Shown one piece after another: positions 1-10,497 of a DNA stretch of 64,000 nucleotides (positions are counted from its first letter, which is position 1; each line of letters starts with the position of its first letter). The DNA lies in NCBI GenBank assembly GCA_018360145.1, contig SRPY01000017.1, positions 1 to 64,000 on the forward strand, written 5' to 3'. The position numbers and the translations under genes are program-made. Below the pieces are notes generated by a model that ran no database searches, was not told where the DNA came from, and was given only the letters and a program-made list of their open reading frames with translations. This DNA is from Claviceps africana. Its lineage: Eukaryota > Ascomycota > Sordariomycetes > Hypocreales > Clavicipitaceae.

Positions 1-192
1 TTATCGGAGTGGTCTTGTGTGGAATTGTATCTGTATAAACTGTTTTGCGTCGTGGTATCTGTGGTGGTATCTGTGGTATCTGTACTCTGCAATGAATTCG
101 TCGCCTGTTCGGCCCAGAAGCAGACTATATACCCAACAACGAACGCAAAAACGAACACCCCCCAGCACCCATCGTGACCCGAAAAAAAGCCC

Positions 193-259
<67 letters not shown>

Positions 260-1223
260 CCCGCGTCACCAGACCTCAACCAGCGACAAAAGTGTTACCT
301 AACAGAAAAGCACAAACCCCCGACCAACAAGCGATCCGGGCCCCCCTTCCCCACGTTTTTTTTTTTTTTTTTTTTCCCCCGCTGCGCCAAGTGGATTCCG
401 TCGTCATTGCGCGCCAAAGGGGGGGAAGGGGGGGATGATCTTGTCACGGGACTGGGCGCACAATGCCGTTTCTGTTACCCCATCGAAAGGAAAGGTGGCG
501 GATGGATGACGGCGGGCAAGGTGGTGTCTTGTAATTATTATTTTTTCTATCCATTTTTTTTTTTTTTTTTTTTAGTGAATAACATTGATTCCTCGCGTCA
601 TTCATCCCTCTATTGTTCTCTACTCCTTCAACGCCCCCCACCTGACCTCCCGAGTACGTAAACGCACAGCAGCATTAACGACGCGCGTGCCTCGCCGCGA
701 AGGCTACGCCGCGCTGTAATTCCAAGGCTGCATTGCACTAAATGAATGAAAAGCCCCTTGTTTAGGGTAGGTAATATACCCGCTTGGAAAACACATGTTG
801 TAATTCCTAAACGCTGCGATGAAAAGCTGCGATGCAAGACCGCGATGAACAAGACCGCGCTTATAAGCAAAAGCAGGCATTTCTTCCGTTTAGGCGGCGC
901 AGCTGCTGTGTGTCTACGTACTCCGCAACATTCCCTTCACGGACCGACAGAACAGAAACGCATTCGTCGCCCGGTGCACCGACGGCGTGGCCCCGTGATC
1001 CTGCCTGGCTCGCGCCACCGTGGGCACCAACGTTGCTCCGACTGGCGCAGGCAGCATCGGCAGGGTGTCTCATTTCTCGCCCCTGTTCGGTTCCCCGTTG
1101 TTGCGGAACGAGTTCAAAATAAAGAAAATGATATATTGCGTGATACCTGTTGCCGCGGCACTCATCCGCCCGAGCCAAACGCCGCGCAGCAAAAAAAAAC
1201 AGAAAACAAAAAAAAAAAAAAAG

Positions 1224-1264
<41 letters not shown>

Positions 1265-1523
1265 AGGAAACAGCATGCTTTGCTAAAAACACGCTTTCAA
1301 TCAACAAATGACGCAAGCCGGCATCGTAGCCCTCGGTACCAAATCAACAGGCTGCATCTCGGAAACCTCCTTGATGCATGGTATATATCGACAAAAAAAG
1401 ACAAGGGGAACATGACAACCCTTTTAGTCTCGGCATCCCTACGAACCGCTCGTTCTCTTCTTCTGCTTCTTCTTCTTCTTCGTTTTTCTCGTCTTTTCCC
1501 CTCTACCTGTTTCCTCTTTGCGT
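1..1523. other. Intergenic, homopolymer-rich, no supported gene
   Basis: No reading frame here resembles a known protein, and the ones present run through homopolymers. Contents are: imperfect GTGGTATCT repeats at about 50-85; an uninterrupted run of 64 A at 195-258; 20-T runs at 356-375 and 554-573; a nearly pure A tract at 1208-1263 broken by one G at 1223; and a pyrimidine-rich CTT stretch at about 1455-1500. The right end is the 3' flank of the minus-strand GH76 gene. A gene running off the left edge cannot be excluded. Confidence 0.6.
195..258. repeat. 64-nt poly(A) tract
   Basis: Uninterrupted A from 195 to 258, the longest homopolymer in the window. It may be a retroposon tail, a replication-slippage product or an assembly artefact. 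I see no element body attached to it. Confidence 0.9.
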
Positions 1524-3115
1524 CTATACTCCCACGCTCATCCACCCAAAGAGACCACATGCCGATCCCACAATCAGCAGCGTCAAAATGCCAGCGCCGG
1601 CCCGGTCGGCCGTCGTGATGGGTTTCACCGTCTTCTGGGCATTGTCGCCGCCGCCGCCGGCGTTGGGGTTGCCCTTGGAGGTCCCGCCGTGCTTTTCCGT
1701 CAAGGGAGGCTTGGCCGAGGTGATCAGGAGAGACTCGACCGCGGCCAGGACCGACATCTCTTGGCCGGCACCCGTCTTGCCATCGTACACTCCGCTCGCC
1801 CATCGGAAGCCGCATTGGCGGCCCAAGGCCCCGCCCGTGCACTGCTTGATGGAAGCCGCGGCAGACGTCTTGAGCACCGGCAGGATCGTGTCTGCCGTGT
1901 ATGGAGCAAGTTGCGTAATGGTCGAGTACCATCGGTGAAGGAACCCCTTAAAGGTGATCATGTCTGTGGTGCACGTGCCGATGTTTTCGCACGACACCTC
2001 GACGGCGATGCCCTTGGGAAAGAAGCTCCCGAGACCGTGCTTGAGCAGTCCGTCGAGCCGGGCTTTCCAGGTTGCGTTTCCGTTTGTCTGTAGTAGGCCG
2101 TAGGTCAGTACGTTTGCCTCTGTGAGAGGGGTGAGAGGGGGGACCGGTCTGCTTTTCTGCCGTCTGCACACTTACGACATTGTACATAAAGGCCACGCCT
2201 TCCGCAAACACGGCATTGTTGTAGGAAAACTCGGCCTTGTTGATGTCCTTGCAATCATTGCCAACCTTGGCACCGTCGTAGATGGCGTAGGTCTGGTTGT
2301 TGATGAAGCCAATGTTCCACATCCAATCCCACGTCTTCTCGGCCCAGTCCGCGTACGTGGTGTTGCCTGTGTAGCGAAACAGACGCGCGCCCATGTTGAA
2401 GAAGCAGCCGTTGGCGATACTGTTCTTGTAGTCGTATCCGTTGTTGGCAAAGGGAATCTGCCATCGCAAGCCACCACCGCAGGTCGAATCGTGGCGATCG
2501 GGACTGGCCTGCGTGTTGAAGACGGCCTGGGCGAGCTCGAGCCACTGCGGCTGGTTGGCTGGAGGGTTGGGAAAGCCATTCTCGGCGGCGGACATGGCAG
2601 CCATACCCCAGAAGCCCTGATCATCATTTCCCAACGACGCGGTGACGTTTCGAGGCATGTAGTCTTTGTTCTCGCCGACCTGGAAGAGCATCGCCTGCGT
2701 CACTTCTTTGTTGAATGTCGTGTCGCCGGTCCAGTACCAATAATCAATCAGAGTCCCCCACATGGCACCGCCTTCCCACCAGTAGTAGTCTCCGTGGGGT
2801 GGCGGTCCGGGCAAGATGCCGGGTGTCTGGCCCGTCAAATTGCCCTGGTAGTATTGAAGCATGTCCCAGGCCAAGGTGCTTGCGCTCTGCTTGATGGCGG
2901 CTGCGGCGCGGCAACGACGTCAGTGTGCGGTCAAGCCGTGCGGTGGACACCACCGCTGTGTTCCATGTCGACCCTGACAGATACACCATGATAGTTTGAG
3001 GCAGAGCAGGCTTACCAATGCTATCAATGGAAAATGGAGACGTCTGTGCCTGTGCCAAGTATGCCGCTGACAGGAATGCTGCAGCGGCCACGTGAGGACA
3101 AAGCGTGGGCCTCAT
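1524..3115 (-). CDS. GPI-anchored GH76 mannan endo-1,6-alpha-mannosidase, DFG5/DCW1 family
   Basis: Three exons on the minus strand: 3115-3016, 2900-2176 and 2117-1524, giving 472 aa with consistent phases (introns 115 and 58 bp; donors GTAAGC and GTAAGT, acceptors CGCAG and AGAG). Residues 1-23 form a signal peptide ending near AQAQT. The GH76 domain follows, with the SIDSIAAIKQSAS start typical of fungal DFG5/DCW1 proteins, the aromatic YYWWEGGAMWG stretch (72-82) and the family's acidic pair Asp126-Asp127 in GNDDQGFWG. The C terminus ends in a hydrophobic segment (AGAGILTLLIVGSACGLFGW) after a Gly/Asn-rich linker, as expected for GPI anchoring. Family knowledge: these cell-surface enzymes are thought to link GPI-mannoproteins to wall glucan. 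It is divergent from the ERV41-like gene. The paralogue (DFG5 or DCW1) cannot be decided from sequence alone. Confidence 0.93.
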
Positions 3116-3262
3116 GGTGAGAAGACGATAAATTTTGCGGGATGCAATGTTTTGCGTCGGTTCTGCGAACCCAGGAAGAAAAAATAAAACCAGAAGATGA
3201 AACTAAAAAATAATAAATGAATGAATAAATGAATAAGATAACGAATGCTATAGCGAGCGGAG

Positions 3263-3300
3263 CGAGAGCGAGAGCGAGAGCGAGAGCGAGAGCGAGAGCG
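3263..3300. repeat. GAGAGC hexanucleotide microsatellite
   Basis: About six GAGAGC-type units lie roughly 150-185 bp upstream of the GH76 start codon, in its promoter or 5' leader. Confidence 0.85.
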
Positions 3301-4047
3301 TCGGCACCATCGACGCGCACGTCAGCGCGAAATGGACGCGGACGGCTGTGACAAACTGTAGCGACTGTGGTTATGACGAGACGCGCGGTGCTTCACCTGT
3401 GCGATGACGAAGGAGGCGATGCTCTGGCCGAAGCGCGAAGAGGCTGGCCAAGATGGTCGCGGAGACGGATGGAGGCACCGGGCGGCAGGGCCAACAGCCG
3501 AGAGTCAACGAGTCGAGATGTCGAGGCGGCTGCAGGCGTGAGCGACGTGATCATATAGTACTGTTGTGTGTTGGAACGATGAAGTTGGCGAGAGGACCCG
3601 GGGGAGGCATGGATTGATGGGATGGGATGGGAGAATGGGATGATGGGGTGGGTGATGGGTGCTTGCTGGCACAGTGCAGAGATCAGCGGTTAGGCGAGCC
3701 GCGTGTGTCGCTGGCACAGAGGCGCCAGAGGATTGATTGGCGGTTTTGATTCCACACGCACTGGCCGTACTGTGGTGCTGTGGCATAGTGGCGACAAGCA
3801 CAATGTGGCAGGTGCGGTGCATTGCCGAAACAGCATGTGATTGGGCTGCTGAGCTGGGTGGAGCAAGTGGAGCGGGTGGAGCGGGTGCACGGGGAGCGGG
3901 TGCACGGGGAGTGGGTGGGTGGGAGGTGGTGGAATGGGCGGCCACGCCAGGCGCCAGGCTTGACTTGTTGATGACCTGAATGCTGCGGATGGATGATGGA
4001 TTGATTGTGATGGCAGGAGGAAGTAATGAAATGGAACGGCCGCCGGT

Positions 4048-4110
4048 CAGCCACCCAGCCACCCAGCCGCTCAGCCGCTCAGCCACTCAGCCACCCAGCC
4101 ACCCAGCCCT
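4048..4110. repeat. CAGCCACC/CAGCCGCT minisatellite
   Basis: Tandem 7-8 bp units of CAGCCACC and CAGCCGCT type. Any protein read from it (Pro/Ser/Ala repeats) is a by-product of the repeat. Confidence 0.8.
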
Positions 4111-5476
4111 CTGACGCCCTGCTCACCCACCCGCCGCCAGCTTCACCCGGCCGCTGCACATGTGCAACTGTTGTCTGGCCTCAGGAACAAGATGGAGAGA
4201 GAGAGTCGAGACGCACGGGCCGGATTCTGTAGGCCACGGTCTTTGCCGAGGCTTGGCGGGTCGATTCTCGACGGATGGGCCAGCATTGAACACACCAGAC
4301 ACTAACTAGACTGAAGGAAAAAGGCAAGAAAGAGGCGGGCCCCTCTCTTTGTTTCTTTTTGTGGGAACCCCCATCTGCTCCGCCGACGCTACGCCCCTGC
4401 TCACAAGAAGCGTGGTGAAGCGCCATCAAAATCCAGAGCGATGCGAGACGTCAGTCAGCCGTGGAACCGCCCGCCGCATGAACCGATCGAGCAACCAACT
4501 GCCCCGTCTCGGAACCGCTAAGCGCTAGGCTCTAGCACGACGAGCGTCTGAGCCGAGCCCGAGAGCACGAGAGACCGAGTCTTGGGCCATTCTGCAGCCA
4601 GCGCCTTGTCCGGAGCCGGAGCCGGCGTCGGCATCGACTGGTGCCACTTGTCTGAGCTGTCAAATACTATTTGGCCTTCTCTATCGTCTTGGTCGCCTCT
4701 TGGCCAGCCCCGGAAGACGATTCGTGGCCGTCTTGGGTTCGCATCGCCAGCAGACGTCGCCCGTCTGTTTCCACTGCCTCGGATCTCCCGTTTCTGACTG
4801 TCAGCCACCCCGGCTGTTGCTGGGCTCTTGGCCATTCCGACCCCGGCCCTCGCTCCACGGGCTCCAGGCTCCAGGCTCCAGGCTCCCCTGTGGCGTTTGC
4901 TAGATGTGTCAACGTGGATGGGTTGGACGGTGCGACCAGATTCTGTGGCAATTGCCGTGACACTTGTGACTTTTTTTTGGCGGTTTCATGCCTCGGCCTC
5001 CACGGCATATTCGTTGATTGAATGGGCGTCGATTGAATGGGCGCCTGATCCGTCCAATACTGGCCCATTCTACTTGGGTTTTTTTTTTTTTTTTTTTCCT
5101 TTTTTTTCTTCTTCTTCTCTGGCGAGAGTTTCCGTTGGAAAAGGGACGGCGAGAGGACGGTGCCCGCTCGTGACCGGGCCGAGTTTGTTCCGCTCTCCTC
5201 GCCGTCCCCCCCTGTTCCCAACCCCACCTCTGTGCTCAGCGCAAGCTGTCCTCAAGGTTTCAGGTACAACCATCTGGTGTGGCGCGCACGACGTGCATCG
5301 TCGTCAACCGTCCTCGATCCTACACCGTTTACCTGCGCTCGCATCTGGTCTTTCGCCTCGCCGGCTGCTGCAGCGCACCCGGATGGAATGAGAACAGCCC
5401 AGACTGTCGAGACGGCCCTACAAGATCGATCCCTTCGCCCATTCACCCCTCGAGGCGCCCGCCCGCTTGCGGTACC

Positions 5477-6799
5477 ATGAATCATTTCGAGAAGCGTCAC
5501 CTCGACGAGGACAACTTTGGTGCAAAGGGCAACATCGTCAGCGCATTCGATGTCTTCCGTATGTTGGAGTGCGCTCCCGCCGCAGAGGAAACAGACGACG
5601 ACTGACTACTGACTTGACACGCTTCGCCATAGCCAAATCGAAACCACAGTATGTGACCCGAACCGAGGGCGGAGGCAAATGGACCGTGGCCATGGCCATT
5701 GTCTCGCTCATCTTGCTCTGGGCCGAGGTGTCGAGGTGGTGGCGCGGATACGAAACGCACATGTTTGCCGTCGAGCGCGGCATCATGCACTCGATGCAGA
5801 TCAACCTCGATGCCGTGGTTCTCATGAAGTGCGGTGATCTTCATATCAACGTACAGGACGCCGCTGGCGACCTCATTCTGGCCGGTGCCACGCTGGCCAA
5901 GGACGAGACGAGCTGGGCGCAGTGGGTGAACCAACGGGGCGTGCACCGTCTTGGAAGAGACGCCCAAGGCCGAATCATCACGGACGCCGGCTGGCACTCC
6001 AACGACGAGGGGTTTGGTGAAGAGCACGTTCACGACATTGTGGCTCTGAGCAAGAGAAGGGCCAAATGGGCCAGGACGCCCAAAGTTCGCGGTCCGCCCG
6101 ATAGCTGCCGAATCTACGGGAGTCTGCAATTGAACAAGGTGCAGGGTGATTTTCATATCACGGCTAGAGGCCATGGCTACCGCACCGAAGGTGGCCACCT
6201 GAACCACAACAGTAAGTCGTCGCCGGCCTTATTTTTTTCCTTTTTCCTTTTCCTTTCCTTCCTTCTTTCTTTTGGTATAGTCTTTTAGGTTTACTGAGAT
6301 ATCTATTTCCTTTTCCTTACCTTTCTTTCTTTTCTTTTACAAAGGCTTCAACTTTTCGCACATCATCAATGAGTTGTCCTTTGGCGAGTACTACCCCTCG
6401 CTCGTCAACCCGCTCGACAGCACCGTCAACACGGCCGAGAATCACTTTCATAGATTCCAATACTTCGTCTCCGTCGTGCCGACGCGGTACACGTGGGGGT
6501 CGGGGTCCATCTACACCAACCAGTACGCCGTGACGGAACAGAGCAAGGCCGTGTCAGAGTCCACGGTGCCGGGCGTCTTTGTCAAGTACGACATTGAGCC
6601 CATCCTGCTGTCCGTTGAAGAGGAACGTGACCACATCTTCAAATTCTGCTTCAGGCTCATCAATGTGCTGTCGGGGGTGCTCGTTGCCGGCCACTGGGGC
6701 TTCACTCTGAGCGAGTGGTTCCGGGAGGTGTTGGGCAAGAGGAAGAAGCGGAGCGGCGGGGAGGGTTTCCTGGGCACGAAGAATGGTTATGACCAGTGA
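5477..6799 (+). CDS. ERV41/ERGIC2-like ER-Golgi COPII vesicle membrane protein
   Basis: Three exons, 5477-5558, 5633-6211 and 6345-6799, give 371 aa; introns of 74 and 133 bp have GTATGT/CATAG and GTAAGT/AAAG borders and phases fit. The start is chosen because it gives the N terminus MNHFEKRHLDED, followed across intron 1 by AFDVFPKSKPQYVTRTE, the usual start of this family. Transmembrane segment 1 is at about 44-62 (WTVAMAIVSLILLW) and segment 2 at about 324-341 (RLINVLSGVLVAGHWGF), leaving a large lumenal domain between. The block CRIYGSLQLNKVQGDFHITA and, across intron 2, NFSHIINELSFGEYYPSLVN are family hallmarks. Known role: Erv41 pairs with Erv46 as a cargo receptor cycling between ER and Golgi and retrieving ER residents. 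The model appears complete and unbroken. Confidence 0.95.
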
Positions 6800-8589
6800 G
6801 GGCAGCGCGAGGCAGGGCAGGGCAAGGCAGGACAGGGCAAGGCAGGAGGAGAAGGAGGAGGAGGAGGAGGAGGAAAAAGGGAAAATTTGGCCATCTTTTT
6901 TGTCCATGGGTGTACTTGTATGTCAAGTTAGGTTGGCGTTTCGAGGCATTTAGAATTGAGCGTACATTTGTCGTGGTTGATCTGAATGCCCCCCCTCCAA
7001 CGGGGACACTACGAGAACCCCTGCGGCGGCGAGGGACGTATCCAGTGCTGGACGGGACAGGTAGTGACTGGACAATAGACCTGAGAAGGCGACGAAGCAG
7101 GCCGCGCGTCTGACCGAGTCGGATTTTCCCGGTGTTATCCTTTCGTCGGATGCAGGAAATCAATGGTTTTGAGCGGGGAGCATCCGAGTGCGACGGCCTC
7201 CCTGTTTCGTACTTGAGTCTTTGGCTGTAGTGGCTGTGGGAGGCACTTGGATCTCCCTCGAACCGACATGTTACAGTCATTCATTCCGCCTCGCATGATG
7301 AGGGTGCATGGGATGAAGCGCCACTCGCATAGGGACGCTCGCGAGATGATGCCATCTATCCTCCACGTCTACTACACATACACGGGTCTCCATGGATCAA
7401 CGCGGACCTCGATGCTCGTATTAGTGCCCGGGGGAAAAGAAAATCCCGAGGATGCCCTGGGCCCCTGCCTACTTACGAGGTTTTTGTAAGGCAAGGAACT
7501 AGGAGGGAAGGTGACGAGAAAAAATCACCTGAGGACGGGTCACTTGCCGTGAGAAGGCCAACTGTCCAGGTTCCGTGTGTCTGTGCCGTCGACGTAGGAA
7601 CCCAGCGGGGACTCGAGCGAGACGTCCGTCTGCCGACAAGCGTTGGACAAAAAGGGGTCCAAATGCCGTCTTCGTTCCATCTCGGCTTGGCAAGGGCGCG
7701 TACGTGAGTACTTTTCACTATGCGGAGGGGGGCGTGAATGGGGACTTGACGAGCACCAGTGACGCGCGGAGAATTGTCGTCGAGGATATGAGTTTTTCTT
7801 TTTCTTTTTCTTCTTCTTCTTCGCAGAGTCGCTTAAATCCCTCAGTCGGACGAGATGGCGGCTCTGTGACGGGACAGCGCGGATCGTGTTGATGGGATGT
7901 GGGTTTGCGATTCGGGAGGATTTCGCGCGCCCACCGGCGGGCCGTTCTCTGGGACGGGCGGCTCCCGTCTTCGGGGGATTGCGCCATTGCTCGAGGTTAT
8001 GCGTCTGTCGTGGCTTGGCGGGCATTCTGCGTGGACTTTGGACGCGGCACATAACACATGGGGGATATGTCGTGGCGGGCGGCTGAGTGAAGCGGACAAG
8101 AGTTTATGCACGGCGTGGAAGACGGTACCGGGAGGGAGGGGAGTTCTCGCCATACCAGGCTAGGACCGACCGACCGGCTGGCATGGCGGTCGTTGCCGTG
8201 GTCCGGGAATCTGAGTGAGCGCGGATTTCGGAGGAGAAAAGAATATGGGGCGATTAGATGGAATACGGCAAGGGGACTGGAAATCGCGTGCCGTGCCAAG
8301 GACGAGGCCCATTCTTTTATTGCGGGATCCGAAGAAGGGGCACGCAAGCCAAAAGGAATAAGGAAGACTACGAGGGGTTCGATATTGATCGTTAGCTGTC
8401 AGAACTATATTAATGTGATGATGTCACAACCAAGAAAGCTGTCGTGTCTAAAATGGAGCATGACGTCTATTATATTCAAGCGGAAATTACAATATATACA
8501 TGAAATATATAATGTATATATCTTGGGTAAAATACTTATACTATATTATCTATTGTATGACTTTACTTTGCAAATGATGGGGCTTTTTA

Positions 8590-8617
8590 TAAAGTAAAGG
8601 TGTTGCTGTTTACTTTA
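8590..8617. repeat. Perfect 9-bp stem hairpin in AT-rich patch
   Basis: The arms TAAAGTAAA (8590-8598) and TTTACTTTA (8609-8617) are perfectly complementary around a 10-nt loop. It could be a terminator-like or MITE-derived palindrome. No target duplication or larger inverted repeat was found around it. Confidence 0.5.
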
Positions 8618-8812
8618 CTAAATGGCACTCTATTTTTTAGAGTCTTGATATTCGCAGCAGTGCTTTTGCCGCAGTACCCACCGTCCCTTGCTGCGTCGTG
8701 ATATTTTGGCACCTTGTAGCGGCAGAGCTACTTTTCGGTTCTTCCCCGAATAGCATCCGATTGATAGTTATTCCTTGTACGGCTTGTCAAGTAGCGTAAC
8801 GAAGGGCTGGGC

Positions 8813-8832
8813 GGGGGGGGGGGGGGGGGGGG
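8813..8832. repeat. 20-nt poly(G) run
   Basis: Uninterrupted G from 8813 to 8832. It is slippage-prone and could fold as a G-quadruplex. It lies in non-coding sequence. Confidence 0.9.
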
Positions 8833-10497
8833 TTTAGATAGGAAAAGACGAGGAAAGCCCCTTTGACCAGACCGCGGATTACTGATTTCAGAGGTACCGC
8901 CCGGCCGCCCTCGCTTCGCGATGCGAAACCAATATTGACTGCATGGTGTTCGTCTGGACAGAAGAAACTATCTTGGAGGGGGGGCGGGAGCATTGACATG
9001 ATGATAAGAACGATGCGTCATGGAGCTGCGTCGCCTTACACGCAAAAGAGTCCTCTGAAAACGTTTTCTCTTGTCCCCCCTTGTTGTTGTTCTTGGATTC
9101 GGTCCTGCCGGCTTATCTCTCTGTTGCAGACAATCGTTTCCGTATTCCCCATCTTCTTTAACAGGTCATGCGGGCGGCCTCGAGTGAGTAGGAACGCGTA
9201 TCTTATCGCTGTAGATGTTTGATTTTTATCCCCATACTTGATTCATCTAGGCATAGAAGGCGCTTGTACATATTAACAAATGAAGTACCAATAAACCAAG
9301 TTCAGTTGATGGCCGTTGGGTATACACGATTCAACCCTTGTTTCATTTTATAACAGTATATGGCCAGGTGTCACGTGCGAGGGTTGCAGTCGGCCAACTT
9401 GAGGCATGCGCTACATAAAGGGTACTTCCTAAGCGTGGGCATCCTTGCCTAAGGTCTTTGCGGCCATTGGGAGCTCTAGGAAGGAACCTAGACATCTAGA
9501 CACCTTTAGAGACCGTAAGAGAGCCAAAGTCGGTTATTATCTTAAGCAGAATCTTTGCAGTCCACGCCCCCCTATTCCGGCCCTTGCCACACTAGGATTT
9601 GAGGATCTTGTAATATATTTATGACAAGGCCATCCAAGATGAGGAGTACTTGGTTAAGTTTAAATAAATCATGTATAGCGAGAAGGTCACTTTGAACCAG
9701 GCGGCGTTCGTGGCGTACATGGACAGTGTAAAGCCATCCAGGGGTTATGCTGTAGAGTTGGCCGATTCATGCCTTTGTTGCGATTCGGAAAGATGCAACT
9801 TGACGCGTCGCCATGTACCAAGCCCACCATATGCTGCTCGGCATGGCGGGGTTTTCGGGTCCGAGGAAAACCAGGCCCAACCCGGTCATGGCGGTCGAAG
9901 TCCGTTGTCTCAGGTTCCCATCCAGGCCGGCACACGTGTCCGGGACCGGAAACGTCTACGCAAGCCGTGGCCACCGTCGGCCGGATGAACAAAACAGGTA
10001 TCGGCGATATCGGAGAAGGGCTCATTGCCATCTCGGCCCGACCGCATATGGTTGTACGATCTCCCGGCATGAGTACGGCGTGCGGCGATCAGGAGACCAC
10101 GGGCAGGTCGTCTCATTCCGCTCCTCGACGGCGCCATCCTATCCGTTTCGCAGCTGGGCACGAGGCCAAAAAAAAAGGCCAAGGACGAAGAAATGAGGAC
10201 AGAGGGCTCTGGTCATGTAAAATAATACTAATTGATATGTATATAAGGTACCTTTGATAACTTTATTTAACGAAATGCCAACGTGGGTCGGTATGTACAG
10301 TGGGTCGTAAGTAATTCCGAAACGTTTGACACCACAGTTGTATGGGAAAATGTTCGGGATTACCTGGACTTGCTGTCAATGGAGCCTTCTTAGCATGAAA
10401 GGGATACAGTAGATGGCGGCAGATTTTGCCTACCCCTGCCCGTTGTAGAATAAACTCAAGCATAGTGCAGGATCACGACCGTCACGCTCAGCCCGCC

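Larger units (their letters stand above)
3116..5476. other. Long divergent intergenic region with microsatellites
   Basis: This separates the minus-strand GH76 gene from the plus-strand ERV41-like gene and so holds both promoters. I see a GAGAGC hexanucleotide array (3263-3300), GGGATG/GGTGGGTG-type repeats (3610-3660), AGCGGGTGCACGGGG repeats (about 3875-3925), CAGCCACC/CAGCCGCT repeats (about 4048-4110), a GGCTCCA triplet repeat (about 4857-4885) and a T tract (5079-5097). The open frames here are low-complexity readings of these repeats. No gene is supported. Confidence 0.6.
6800..10497. other. Intergenic region, no supported gene
   Basis: This 3.7-kb stretch lies between the 3' ends of the ERV41-like and acyl-CoA-ligase-like genes, which converge on it. 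It contains a GGA/AGG purine tract (about 6840-6885), a TTC-rich tract (about 7797-7822), an AT-rich patch (about 8400-8640) with a hairpin, a run of 20 G (8813-8832), a gene-desert-like stretch (9230-9660) and overlapping uninformative frames at 9671-10257. I recognise no protein motif, tRNA or transposon terminus. Confidence 0.55.

Noticed and set aside
444..1316. Open frames through the poly(A)/poly(T) tracts
   Set aside because: They translate as Lys or Phe runs and exist only because homopolymers lack stops.
3505..4086. 193-codon minus-strand frame
   Set aside because: Its Pro/Ala/Ser/His repeats come from the minisatellites underneath, and there is no domain or splice context.
4667..5227. 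Frames upstream of the ERV41-like gene
   Set aside because: Several overlapping frames on both strands, none with recognisable protein features. The real gene start at 5477 is well supported by the family N terminus.
8106..8597. 163-codon plus-strand frame
   Set aside because: It runs from mixed into AT-rich sequence with an abrupt change in residue composition and no homology that I recognise.
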